Position numbers and translations under genes: made by a program. Under the pieces are notes generated by a model. The model made no database searches. It was not told the origin of the DNA and worked only from the letters and a program-made list of their open reading frames with translations. Positions 43,084-55,100 of a DNA stretch of 64,000 nucleotides are shown here, one piece after another. The stretch's first letter is position 1, and each line of letters starts with the position of its first letter. Origin of the DNA: Phellopilus nigrolimitatus (taxonomy: Eukaryota; Basidiomycota; Agaricomycetes; Hymenochaetales; Hymenochaetaceae); NCBI GenBank assembly GCA_021029095.1, contig JAJOHG010000003.1:1116001-1180000 (forward strand), written 5' to 3'.

Positions 43084-46000
43084 TGTGCAAAATTTCCAAC
43101 GTGTATACTCGATCTTCTCGGCTCATGAGGGTCGGATGAAGTGTTCGTTTTTGAGCCTTTTGATATGACATCGCCAGCTAACATCCACTTAGATCGAGAT
43201 CTTCAAGAGATCGCTCTGTATTATACATGTACTCTTTGTATCTTTGCAATCCTCATAAACCTATCGATCTCTTCCCTTATTGAATCATAATGGCAAATGG
43301 AGGTAAACTTTCTCCCCCGGTCGGTGCACCCGGTACACTCTTTGGGCTGATCATCGAAACTACACAAGACTTATCTAAAGTTGTCTATCAGGTTTTAGCC
43401 TAAATCGTTGCTGCGATGTGTTTTTCGAGTCGCTTCTTTATTCATTTTGGAAGCGATGCGAGAAGTCGCCATGATTGCTTCCGCGCCCCCTCCTTCATGT
43501 CGGATCTCACAGACTGCGCATCCAATGCACGGTATCTTGTGTTTCTTGTTGTTTTAATTCATTCGTTTTCATCTTTCTTTCTTCAGAACGGGCATCTGGA
43601 CCGCGGAAACGCGATCAGCTTTGCCGAGAAAGCATAGCTTCAAATCTGACTCCTTGAGCCGGGACCGCCTTGAGCCGATGATGGCACGTTGATCGCAGCC
43701 CTCTGAACAGCTTGGAAACAACTTCTAGAGACTGGCAAATGAGCAAATTCCCCGTACTATGATTCCGCTCACACAACGTTTCGCACTTCCATATCCAGTA
43801 ACCATATTCTTTTAAGATCAAAAACCACATAGCGCTCACAGGACGCCTAATCAGATATTATCTAAAGACTTGTATGTTCCCTGCTTCATGGGTCGCTCTT
43901 GTTTTGTTCTTATAGGTTTCTTCAGGATCGGATTCATGCCTTGCACAGCCTTATGCTTGGCGACTGCGATGACGATGGCAACAAGGCCATTGCATCTTTT
44001 GACAGCAGCGCACTCGGCATATTCAGAGCGCCACCCGATATTGTTTCTCCGACGTGCGGTGTCCCTTCCACGCTCATGCACTTAAAATACTCAGATGCTT
44101 TGACGGTTTAGCGCGCTCAACAATCGAAGTCCATGAATAATTATACTTACCCCTCCCTGAATCGCCCTGTTCCCATGGCTGTCTAATGTTATAAAGAAGT
44201 GCGATGAAGGACAACATTGCCAAAATAACATGCCCTGTTGATTTCTTGGCAGGCGATGTCGCTACCTTGTACCTTTCTTCGAAACCTGTGGACCGCTATT
44301 CTCAGTTCTCTCGTGAGTCATGTTCCCTGCTCGAAATCCATACTGCACTGACTAATCCCTGTGATCACATGGTGTACTCACTGATTAATAATGCTCGCCG
44401 TCGGATTTATTGCGCAGGGATCCATGTTCGGCAGGTGCGGTGATTAATGACATTTGTTTTCGAAGACAATTTCTGTGGCATAATTATGCTGTTACATGCG
44501 GATTTACTGCGAGTCTTTGGACGTCCGCGGACGCTTGGTTGACGCCCGGGATGCGCATGGTCCGCCCAGAAGCTGTACCACATAGGCTAGCTGTCTCGCT
44601 TCCTTGAAGATGGAACGCTGAATCTATACGTTCCATGACTCGCTTTTAAGGTGCAGTGAATGCCTGTATCATTTATGGGAAATTGCTATCACTGCTCATA
44701 AATTTGTTTGGTAGAGGATGAAGCGGTACTCCAGAAATTATGCTCGGCCATGCTCGAAATTGAGACTCCGAGTCGCCCCGAATACAAATTCTCTGTTCTG
44801 ATTCAGAAACAGGCTGTTGCACTCCACCCTACCACTTCTGAGATGCTTTTGATCTCGATTCTTGATTGTTAATCGGTCCGCGAGTGCGCTTGTTTGATCT
44901 GATCGGAGGATTAGTCGACGAGGCCTCCTCGGCGACCCCTTACTATCTACATAACCTGACTCGCTCGGCACCCCTCTTCCTCGTCACTCACAATTGCATG
45001 TGTCCGTGTGAACATAGTAACATGCTATTGGCGCCCTTCTGAGTGATCTGGCACTCAACTGAATTTACCCATATGGTTCAGGCTGATGTGACTCGCTGAA
45101 AGGCCCAGGCAATATACATTCCGCAATCAGGCAAATCAAAATCGGAACGCGGGGTTCTATGAGGGAGAAAATGGAAGACATAACTGAGAAGAATACCCTG
45201 GCGTGGTCTTTGTGTCTGCGATCGTGCCGCATTCCAATACGTGAAAATATCTCAATCAGGAGTCAAGATCGAGAAATGGTATAGACGCGTAGAGACTCGT
45301 GTCAACGGCAAAATCCCGCTGTCCCTAGTGCCGATGCTCTCTTTTAGACGCGTGCTGCGACTAAAATATGTCCGGACTACGGCCTCTACTGCGCCACCAT
45401 CTCCATCACCGATCGGAAAGTTAATAGGAGTGACGTTTATGGTAATTAAAGAGTCTGGATATGTAATCTGAAGCCCTTGGTTCCGTTTGTGGGTCCCAAA
45501 ATACAATCTGACATACCTCGTCTCGTCTCTGGCTTTGACAGCAAATGCACTGGCGTACGACAAAAGAAACATGACTGTGCGTCTACATCCAATAGTATGA
45601 AATCTTACGGCTACAAGTGCGATCTTCTTTGAGATCCTGTGGAACCTGACACGATTGGTTCAGCATATGATTTCCGCAATCTTGGGTGCTATGAAACGTT
45701 TGCTGTCAAGTACGGCTTAGAATACCACATTGCTTTCCGCAATTAGGCTAATCAACACCGGTTCGCAAAATGGTTTTACAGGACAGAATAGCGAATTGCA
45801 AGAAATTAGCGGCGTCCGAGATCGCCTCGCACTCCAATACGCACTGCAGCTCAGATAGATATCGTCCCATCCTGGCAAGCTGTTGATCAGTATTCAGATT
45901 GCGGCTGAATCGCCACACTCGCGTCGTATCTCTGACCCGTACGCAGGCTATCGTTTCACCCGAGGCCGCGTTCTGTGACTACGGAAAGTGCCAATTGCGA

Positions 46001-47635
46001 TATGGCAGCGCTTCTCAATATGAAGCGCCTTTGCACATCCAACGATCCTCGGTCCCTGGATTCGTAACGATATTCAACGTCTTTGACCCTTGCTCTCAGC
46101 TCCATCAGCAATTTCTCGCGAAGCAGCGCAATTCTGCCCGCAGGACCCTCTGGCACTCATCGTCACGTCTGTGTTTTCACATGGCTTGATTAATAGAGGG
46201 GTTGCACAGCGTCTACTAGCATGTTAGGCCTGAGTCTAGGCTCATGGTTTGCGTGCAGGCTACCGGGCGCTCCCTCTCATGCTTTTGGGCGGTCTTTCTA
46301 GCATTCTCGATTTTTTTTTGCGCACCTGCGCCGATGCGAAGACACCTCGTCGTCTCACGCGTCGTTCTCAGTATTGTTACACCCGTCATTTTCTTTCATT
46401 GACATTTTTCTCGCCCCCTCACAATTCTTCCTCCCCCCTTCACAAATCTGTTTCTTATGCTTACAGTACATTACTTTAATCGTGTCCTTGTAGCCGGCTT
46501 GTGTTTTAAGACTGCCAGTTTTTTGTCGCGACTTTCCTGACGGGCACAAAATGACATTGTGAGCATATGTCGCGCAGGGTCAAGAATAGAACCAGAAAGA
46601 GACAAATGCGCTCCGTCCTTCCACCTTCCCCATTCTCTTCCGAGAAATACACGTGCTACGACTCCATTATGCACAAACTCCGACTCTGGCGTAAGACGTA
46701 AGAGAAGACCGGTCAAAGGGGTGCGTTTATCGCTGGCCTCAGCCTATCTACGGATCCTGTCGTCGCGTCGGTGGCGAGAAGCTCGGCATATGACAGACAG
46801 CAACACCCGCAATGTATTGCTCGCCCCGACTCGGCACGCACTTGCCAGGCGCTGCGTCCATGCAGTCTTGGCAGGGTAATTGTTGTGTGGGGCGGGAACT
46901 TAAGGGCCGATTATCTAGCTATAGGAGAGCTGAATACTCAAGACCACTGGCACATCATCGATCCGCGGTTCCCTTCTTTTCCGCTCCTCTTCGTCTCTTC
47001 TTCTCTCCACATCAGCACTTCGAAACATACAGATGTTCCTGTGTGCGCGTAGATACTGTAGGACGCGCCTAACCGAAGGCACACACTCCTTGTCATTTTG
47101 AAGTAAGGAGGTTGGAGCCTTCATCCAAGTCCAAGGCTCAACGTCCTAAACTGACGAGTATTTACTCACCGGAAGACTGTCCCCCCTCTTCCAGAAGACG
47201 CACTGGCTGTGTCTTACGTACCTAGACATCTTTTCACAGCTGATTCTGCTCTGTTTACTCGGAACTTTGTGTCGAGAAGCGTCGGGATAGGGGGAGTGAC
47301 TCAGCGCCGCTGATCACATTCGCTAGTCCGCATTTGGGACAATTTGCTCCCGTTATGGCAGTTCCGGACTCACAACTTCAGACGGAAGGAAAACATGCAT
47401 GAGAATTTACGAGACTTCTGTCGAAAACACAATGGCACAAGCAACAAGAGTAATTTACGCGAACTAAGGAGCCAGAGACATCGATAGCCGCGAGGGAACC
47501 AATTAGGATCGGAGACAAGCAAGAAGGCATAGGACTCGTGAAACACTGGCAGGAAAACAGGGGGAAATAATTACATGTACCACAACATCTGACTGTCCGT
47601 ACACTATGTTATTTCCTGCTAGGATTAATTGCAGG
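43084..47635. other. 4.5-kb gene desert
   Basis: No intact gene, no reverse-transcriptase or transposase motif, and no terminal repeats recognised. Short open frames exist (for example 43899-44111, RFLQDRIHALHSLMLGD, preceded by a TTATAG acceptor-like site; and 44204-44443), but none matches a family I know. A degenerate direct repeat is described separately. The stretch may be decayed transposon or gene DNA. The composition changes to GC-rich directly after it. Confidence 0.5.
45105..45855. repeat. Degenerate direct repeat, two arms about 600 bp apart
   Basis: The arms at about 45105-45245 and 45715-45845 share ordered blocks: TTCCGCAATCAGGCAAATCA versus TTCCGCAATTAGGCTAATCA, and, about 110 bp further on, GATCG...GC.TTCCAATACG versus GATCGCCTCGCACTCCAATACG. 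A third TTCCGCAATC copy is near 45672. Similarity is low, so it is an old duplication. Confidence 0.4.
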
Positions 47636-49857
47636 TTAGATCGGCGTCATGGACGCGCTCCGCCTGGCCGTGTCATCTTCGCCGGCGTACGCATCCGGCC
47701 GGGGACTCGCATGCGCATGCGCGGTCCGAGCGTAGCGACCGTCGTCGCGTGCGTCATGCTCGTGTTCGGAAGGCCCGGCCATCTCAACGTCGCGCTCAGC
47801 TTCGACGATGTGCGAGTGCGAGCGCCGCATGTACGGGGGCGTCGGCACGCGCGAGCTCGCCGAGGTCGGAGCGGCGGCGGGAGCCAGTTCCCGATCGTCT
47901 TCAGGCTGAGCCTGTGCCTGAAGCTCGGGAGGATGAGGGCTCCCGCCCGCAGCAGCAGCAGCAGCAGCCTCGGCGCGCTCCCGCTCGCGCCGATCGCGCT
48001 CGCGAATAGCGTTCGACCCCGGGCCAATGCGCTGGTGGTTGTGGATGCGCGGCGGCGGGTACGTGCCCCCGCCGGGCGAATGTGGGCTCACGGAGTGTGA
48101 GTGGTGCGAGTGCGCGTGCGCGTGCGAATGCTGCGAGTGCTGCGAGGATGGGTACGACCCGTGCGAGTGCTGCGAATAGTGCGATGCTTGCGACTGTGCG
48201 CGCTGCGGGCGCGCGGCCGCTGGCGCCGACGCGTGCACGTGCGCAGGGGAGGCTTGGTTGGGGCTCTGGAGGGGCCCGTGCGGGGGAGGCGTGCCGCCGT
48301 GTTCGTGCATATGGTGCTGCTGGACATGCCCGTGTCCATGTCCACTGTGTCCATGTCCGTGGTGGTGCGCGTGCCGCTCGCGCTCCCTCTGTTCCTTCGC
48401 CTCGCGGCGGTTCCGCAGCTCGCGTTCCTGCTCGTACTCGCGCTCCATCACCCTCTCGCGCTCGCGCTGCTCGCGGCTCGACATCGGCGCGATCTGCTGC
48501 ACGCCCGCGTGCGTGTGCGCGAGCTGCGGGGAGACGCCGTGCGGACGCGAGCTCCACGCGTTGGGCGGAAGCGACTCGTGGTGAGACTGGCCCTGCGCAA
48601 CTGCAGCCCTCTCCCTCTCCCGGTCGCGGTCGGACTCGATGAGTGCCTCGTGCTCTCGCGCCTCCCTCTCTCTGGCTTCCCGCGCCTCTCTCTCCCGCGC
48701 CTCCTTCTCACGAGCGCTTATCCGGCCCCCGCGCCTTCGCGGTGGCTGCTGCGCGTGTGCGGGATTTACGGGCGGGGGCGCCGGGTGCACGTTCTCCTGC
48801 ACGGGAATGAGGTGCCCGTCCTGCGTACAGACCGGGCGGCCGTCCGGGCCCGCGACGACCACGAGCGGGCCGTCCGTGGTCTGCACGGTGCACACCTGCT
48901 GTGCGTGCGTGATGGGCAGTTGCCCGGGGTGCTGCGCGTCGTGTGCGTGCGACGCATGGTTGGGCGCGGGCGCTGGGCCGGGCGCGTGATGCGCCTGTGG
49001 GTGGTTCGAGGGCGGGGTCGTGTGAGCGGGCGCGGGCTGTATCGGCTGGTGGTGGTGGTGATGGTGGTGTCCTGATGCAGGCGCGGGCTGTACGTGCAGC
49101 TGGTGCTGCCCGCGATGCGAGACGTGGGGCGCGGGTGTAGGCACCAGCGGCGGCGCGTGCGGATGTCGGTGTGCTGGAGCGGCATGCGCGGAGTGAGGGA
49201 CGGGTACGGGCTGAGCTGTGACTTGCGGCGGAAGATTTGCTTGGCCCGGGATTGGCGAGGCGGGAAGCGTGCCGAGGCGTTCGTAGAGGATGCTGGTTGT
49301 GAAAAAAAGGGGAGACAAGGGTGCATATGATTGGTTGAGAAAAGGTAAATCAGACCGGCGCTGAGGAAGAAAAGAGAGGGAGAAAGAACTGACGCTCTCT
49401 CAAGTTTTGCGCGCTGGATGTTACGCTTCGCTTGTAGGACTTTGAAGAGCAGTTTGTCGTTGTCCTGTTCGCCACGAAAGAAAACAGCATGGTTTTTTTA
49501 TATTTATTTAATTGAATAAACATTGCTCGCCAGAAGCAAGAGACAAGAAAAGTTACTCACCGATTCGATCTCCTTGACCTTGCGCTTCAAGTCTCTGTAC
49601 TTCGCCGCGTACTTGACGTCCTCCGCGCCAGCAGCGATTCCGCTCTGATAGGCCCTGCTCTTCGTGCGGGTCGCCGATGACGTGGCCACCGGCGGGCCTG
49701 ACTGTGCCGTAACCGGTGGTGGTGGCGCCCCGTGGATGCTTGCAGCGTACGGCTGCGAGCCCGGTGGGCCTATGGGTGAATCGTGCACGTCCATGTGTCT
49801 GTAGTGACCGTGGCCCTGGGAGGAGATAGAGGGTCCGGGCGACGGATGGCGAGACAT
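47636..49857 (-). CDS. INO80 complex subunit F domain-like protein with a long His/Pro/Arg-rich tail
   Basis: ATG 49857: MSRHPSPGPSISSQGHGHYR. Spliced through two introns (about 49473-49562 and 49295-49395) to the conserved coiled coil KYRDLKRKVKEIESDNDKLL, FKVLQAKRNIQRAKLERAIL and YERLGTLPASP. This helix resembles the fungal INO80 subunit F domain (Y-R-x-L-K-R-x-x-x-E-x-E...D-N-D). The remainder, about 530 residues, is low complexity: His runs (HHHHHHH near 49050), repeated RE/ER stretches (AREREAREAREREAREHEA) and Pro/Ser/His-rich blocks, ending RRSASMTPI. INO80 is an ATP-dependent nucleosome remodeller; this would be an accessory subunit in the nucleus. Domain call is from memory of the pattern and should be checked; the tail has no predictable function. 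Confidence 0.7.
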
Positions 49858-50301
49858 GAATGTTCTTTATTTTATTTTTTGTTGTGTTGTTGATGTGAAA
49901 CGGTGATTATCTCTTGATGACCAGTCGAGACCTTTGTCTCCGAAGAAATTAAGCTGTTGTTGTCGTTGACTCGTTGTCGTTGTCGTTGTCGAGGACTAGA
50001 GTGCGTATCAAGATGGAGGGAGAGAAGGAATGAAGGGAAGAAACATGTTGTGTTCGGCTTCTTGGTTGTCTCGGCGGCAGCCTGTGAATCGAATTCTTTA
50101 TCCCTACAAGCGCCTTTACTCCTACGCTCTTTGCGCTACTGCAGTGTGATTGGCTTCCACGTGGCTTATCCCCTTTTTTCCTTTTTCGTCGGCGTTGAGT
50201 CTTCGCGTCACGCCAAAACAAACATCAACGTCCTCGTCGTCGTCGTCCTCATCGTCGCACGCATCCACCCCAAGGTCCCCAACACCACCGAGTCGTCCAC
50301 G
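49858..50301. other. Divergent promoter between the INO80F-like gene and the hypothetical protein gene
   Basis: Contains a (TTGTCG)-rich tract at about 49955-49992 and the CCACGTGG promoter module listed separately. No other feature. Confidence 0.5.
50123..50196 (+). promoter_or_regulatory. Promoter module with CCACGTGG palindrome (first copy)
   Basis: The block TACGCTCTTTGCGCTACTG, TTGGCTTCCACGTGGCTTA and TTCCTTTTTCGTCGGCGTT occurs here and again at 51777-51846, in the same orientation and order. CACGTG is the E-box core of bHLH regulators such as Cbf1. This copy also has ATTGG, an inverted CCAAT box, at 50149-50153. It is about 110-180 bp upstream of the ATG at 50302. Confidence 0.6.
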
Positions 50302-51151
50302 ATGCTGGCCACAGGCTACTCTACTCTATTCTCTCTCGGCCTTTCCACCTCTAGCGTGCACACCGCCCCGCCCGTGCCCTCGCCGCAGACGGAGTCCTAC
50401 ACCCTCGCGCCGCCACCCAAGATCCACATCGACACTCAGGTCCCCTTGCGGTCCCCTCAGCAGCGCGTCGTGCGACGCCGTCGCTCGAGCATTGCCGCCG
50501 CAGCCGCCGCGAGCCCAAAGGGCGCGCTCAAGAGCCCCGCCCGCGCTGCGGGCGCCGCCGCGTCCGCGAGCCGTGCGGCGCTGCGCAGCCCGTGCAAGGC
50601 CCGCGCGCGCAAGGCGGACGGCGACGCTCAGCTCGCGCGCCGGCATAGTATGGGGGGCGTCCTCCGGTGCGTTGATACTTGCCTTCGCTTTCGATTGCTG
50701 GTTAACTGACTCGAATTACATACATAGATCCCGCCGCGGCCCCGTGTCCAAATCCGCCCCTGCGCCTCCGGACATGCCCCTCCCCGCCGTGCCGTCCTTC
50801 TCCCTCGAGCACCCGCTGCCAAGGCCCGCGCGTCCCCCGTCCTCCGCATCTGCGTATCGACGCTCCTTCGCCGAGCGCGACGGCCTGTTCGCGGCTACGC
50901 CGGCATCAGGCCGCTTCTCGCTCCCCGTGCCGCCCTCCGCGACGAGCGCGAGCTCGAGCAACGCCTTCACCTCGCCGCAGCTGCTGCTCACGCCGGACTT
51001 CGCGGCAAAGCTCGCGCACGCGCTCGCGACGCCACCGGGCTCGCCGCTCCCGCATCCGCAGATGTTGGCGCAGCCGTCGAGCCCCGTCGACCCCGTCCTC
51101 GGTGGCGGCGCGTATTTCGATGGGTGCATGACGGTGGACGAAGGGGTGTGA
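50302..51151 (+). CDS. Hypothetical Ala/Ser/Pro-rich basidiomycete protein
   Basis: Two exons from ATG 50302: MLATGYSTLFSLGLSTSSVH, PSPQTESYTLAPPPKIHI, DTQVPLRSPQQRVVRRRRSS, then an Ala/Lys/Arg-rich part. A 60-bp intron (about 50669-50729) leads to SRRGPVSKSAPAPPDMPLPA, SFAERDGLFAATPASGRFSL, SPQLLLTPDFAAKLAHALAT and the end YFDGCMTVDEGV. Not recognised. The basic RRRRSS region and SP-rich composition would fit a nuclear or phosphoregulated protein, but no domain is visible. Both exons are open over their whole length and the splice keeps the frame. Confidence 0.7.
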
Positions 51152-52127
51152 CTGTGCGGGAGTTGAGTGAACGCGGCTGCTTATAATTCGAAAGATCTCC
51201 GTCTGTATGTCTAATTTTATATTCTCCGTCATTTCTGTCAATACCCTCGCATTTGCATCTTCATCCATCCGTCCATCCATTCATCCACATATCTGTCTAT
51301 CTATCCGTTTATCTATCTATTTATCGGATCCGTCCGTCTACACTACACTACACCCGCAATTCGCTCCGAGCCACAGCGTCCTACCTATTTGTCGATTACT
51401 GCTTTCTGTGCCCCCCCCCCCCCCCCCCCCCATCTCGCCCTGCATCCCGCCCTGTTTATAATAATGTAGCACCCCGCGCGCCGCGCGCGCCCGTATAATG
51501 TACTGACACCCGATCGCACGCGTCTTCCCTGCGTGTTTTCTCTCCCTTCGTAGATAAGAGTATCGGATGTCGTAAAATAAAAAGTACGTTGATGCATCTA
51601 TAACATACCCCTCCTGTCGATATATGTATGTTTCGGGGCCGTCGGGGCCGCCGTGCTGCTCTCCGGCTACTAGCTAGTCCGAAACGGAACTAAATGCAAT
51701 CGACCAGCCTCCTCAAGCAACTGAAAGCGTACGAAATCTAAGGGGGGCGCGCTTGGTTCGCGGCCGCCCCGCCGGGTACGCTCTTTGCGTTACTGGTATG
51801 TTTGGCCTCCACGTGGCTTATTTCTTTTTCCTTTTTCGTCGGCGTTCTTCTTTATTCCCACGCTGGTACCCCGCTGCACGTCCGCCTGCTCGTCGACATC
51901 CTTCAGCTTCATCTTACTCGACGTCGACAACGCTAACAAGTAGACAGCAATCAACAGCCAGTGCGTGTCGTCTTTTCTTCGGAAATGCATCCACCATGCA
52001 CTGACAAGCCTTCCCAAAGTGTCGCTTCCATACAGGCAGTTCGTACTCGTGTGCTATATGTTCTCTGACAGACAGCTCTCTGACTTCCCGCCCATTGTCC
52101 GTCGTAATTGTTCGCCCGTGAAGGGAT
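51152..52127. other. Intergenic with microsatellite, poly-C run and promoter module
   Basis: Contains an imperfect TCCA/TCTA tetranucleotide tract at about 51265-51327, a run of 21 C at 51411-51431, and the second CCACGTGG module. The rest is the NDUFA13 promoter and the 3' flank of the hypothetical gene. Confidence 0.6.
51777..51846 (+). promoter_or_regulatory. Promoter module with CCACGTGG palindrome (second copy)
   Basis: Second copy of the module at 50123-50196, with the same order: TACGCTCTTTGCGTTACTG, TTTGGCCTCCACGTGGCTTA, CTTTTTCCTTTTTCGTCGGC. It lies about 280-350 bp before the NDUFA13 start codon. The palindrome is at 51809-51816. Confidence 0.6.
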
Positions 52128-55100
52128 ATGCCCCCGCCCGGTGGCTTTGAGAACATCAAGTACAAACGCAATCTCCCCTTTCGCGGTCCGTCAAGCGCCA
52201 TCATCCTCGCTGGCGTCTTTGGCGTATGTGCCTTTGGCTTTTACCGCCTTGGGCAAGGAAACCTTGAGAAGCGGTCAGTATCTTTTCTCCTTCCTTTTTT
52301 CCCGTTCTTTCTCTCTTCCATTTGGGTGCCTATTCCGCTTTCACGTTGATCATGCACTGCTCGTGCTCCTGTGTTCCTTGTCATTCTACTTTCTTTGCGG
52401 TTCAACCGAGGAAGGCTTCGCATCAACCCATCTCGTGCTCTCGCCCGTCCCGTCCCGCTTGGAGCTCGGCAACTTCCCTTCCAATACTCCTTTCACGTCT
52501 GGCCTCCTCCGTGCTCCGGATGACACTGCAAACCCGCGAAGCACGATGTTTAGGGCCTTTACAAGGAGAAAGGAAGCTCGGGCACTCCACCCGAACACGC
52601 GAACACGCGATCTTGCGCGCCTAATCGCCTGGGACCCCGGATGCTTATTTGCTTAGGCACCTATAGCTATCGCGCTTTCTTGCACTTTGGGCTCGAGCGC
52701 TCCGGCCCGCGGAGCGGATCAGGAGTTGTCAGGCGCGCAGTGGGATGTGTCCGAATCTTGCGGCGCGCGTCATAAGCTTTGACTGTGTCAATGGGGCATT
52801 CGATTGCTCTCGGCTTATCGTCGCCCTATCTCGTAAATTGCTTTCAACACCCGGAAGACGGCACGCCTGCCGAAGGACAGCCGAGCTTGAAAAGGCGACG
52901 GGAGGCGGGGGCTTGGAGGTCCAAGAGGGAAAAGGAGATGTATTTGGAACAGGAGAAATGACGAGAGGGAGGAAAGAGGTACACAGTCATCAACGAACTG
53001 TGGATCTCCAGCAAATTACACATCACTTCTGGCATTAGCGATCTCTTGTCCGAGTCATCTCGTCATTTCGTCATTTTGCTTTTCTGCCTTCCTCTTTCCG
53101 CTCCGTCCGCTCGGCCGTCCAACACGGATGACGAAGCGCAGCAAATCGGCAGGCAGGGCGACATTGGCCATATCCGCCGAACGCGTGAAACGGCGATGTA
53201 TTGCCCTGGTTGCTACTCCACCCCCTCTTCCAAAATCGCATCCAACCTAACACCGTTCGCCATTTCAAACGCGTTAATTTAGATCTCCAACCACACTTGG
53301 CATGCTTTTCACTCGCCTTCCTCGCCTTCTCCCTGTGCACAGCCTTTCGTTCGGATTGCTGCGGGGACGTCGAACAATGGGCTTGACTGTGATGGAAGAT
53401 TGGGCCACATACATGGACAGCAGGATCTCGGCGGGCGCCGCGCGGTCGGTTCTGTGTTTCGATTGCGATTTCAACTTTCGACCTGGACCCACATCGCCAG
53501 AAATTGAAGCGAACGGCAGTTCCTTCATTCGGCCTCTGTTTTTCTCCCAAAAGTTCAGAGACGAAAAGGCGAAGCAGGAGTCAAAGAGAAAGAAGCCTCC
53601 GCTGGCTTCGCGGCCGGATCCTGTGACCCGCAGCTCTGATGCCGTCCCGCGTCCTGTGATCTTATCGCATTCGGAGAACTATATTGCGCTAGCCCAGATA
53701 AGCTGGGCCCAGCGATTCCGGCGAAGCGCAGCGATAGCGCGAACCGTGAACCTCGTTCTGCGACGCACGGGCACACGCCGGGGCACGTTTCGCGGTCCAC
53801 GGCGATTCGGACTCGGCTGGCTCGCCGCGCTGGGCAGCCGGGCAGCCCTCCGCCCAGTGTCTTTTGTCCGCCGATGGGATGCGCGGAAACCTTGTTTCTG
53901 CTTCCGTCCTTCCTTCCTTGCTCGGCACGCAGCCCTTGCCACTGCCCATTCACCACCCGACCCCCTTTCTCGTCTAGACGATCTGTCGAGGGACGCTGCC
54001 TCCGTCGGCACACAGACTCCCACTCGCTTTCGCCTTTCCTTCTGCGTCCATTTCGCCACGAATGCGTCTGCACGGTTTCCCCCCGCGAGCCGCGCTTACA
54101 TCAGCCTCCGCGCGCGCGCGCGTGCGCGCGTGCGCTTCCATCCGAGCTTGTTTCCGGGCTCGTTCTGAAACGGACACGCGTCTGTACATGAGTGAATAGA
54201 CGTACATGAACGGGCCTCGATTGTGTGTGCTGATACCAGGGGCGCGGCCCTGGATCGCGCCGACAGCAGCTGCGTCCGGTGCCCCCGCTGCCCCCGGGGC
54301 TTTAGTGCGGTGGCGCGGGGACAGCCGCAGGCGCCGTGACGCGCCCTGGATACATCCGGCACATCTCAGGCCTGATGCGGCGCGCGACCCGCTACGCGTT
54401 ATCAAGCTTTTTTTCTTTTCTCGCTGTCCGCCGCGCCCGGCGTCCTCGTCATGCTCCGGCTCGCGTTTTGGCGGGGCACCGCGTTTGTGGGCCGCGTTAT
54501 CAGTGATTACAGTTACAGGGCGCCGCGGTGATGGGGATCCTGATGGGGCGCTGCTGTCATCTGGTGTGTGCGCGCGATCGAGGTCGGCGGTCTGTGGAAT
54601 GGAATGGATCGGCGGCTCGATCATGTCGTGTCGTTCGCGGGCTAGCTCGCAGGTCACGTGCCCGAGGACTGGTGCTGGCTGTCGACAGTCGCGGGAGCAC
54701 ATTGGTTGAAGGCGACCAACGTGTCTTCTCTTCGGGAACCAAAAGCAAAGCGCATTCTCGTCCATTTCGCGCAGCAGGCAGCAGCAGCGACAGCCGGGTC
54801 TTTGTGTGCTCATTTTGCCGGCGCCGTTGCCGTCCATTTTACCTCTCCCACCCTTGATGTTTTTCTTCTTCGTGTGTTGTGTCGTGTTTTTAGCTTTTCT
54901 TTGCTGACTTTGCTTTGCTGTGTGCGTGTGCCACGCGATACGCGATTACAGGGAGCTGCAGCGCGAGAAGACGTGGTCGCGGATCCACCTGGTGCCGGTG
55001 CTGCTGGCGGAGGGCGACCGGGACGTGTACCGCCGGCAGGCGGCGGCGCGCGCACGCGAGGAGGAGATCATGAAGGGCGTGCCGGGTTGGGAGGTGCGCG

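Noticed and set aside
48101..49075. Plus-strand frame of 324 codons, and other long frames at 47.6-49.3 kb
   Set aside because: Antisense to the INO80F-like gene; GC-rich codon use keeps several frames open and these have no domain or plausible composition.
51265..51327. TCCA/TCTA tract as a possible CRISPR-like or regulatory array
   Set aside because: It is a plain imperfect tetranucleotide microsatellite with no spacers.
53302..54837. Overlapping long frames on both strands inside NDUFA13 intron 1 (288 codons plus, 287 codons minus)
   Set aside because: Both are Arg/Ala/Pro-rich products of GC bias, have no family signature, and lie in an intron whose flanking exons join perfectly.
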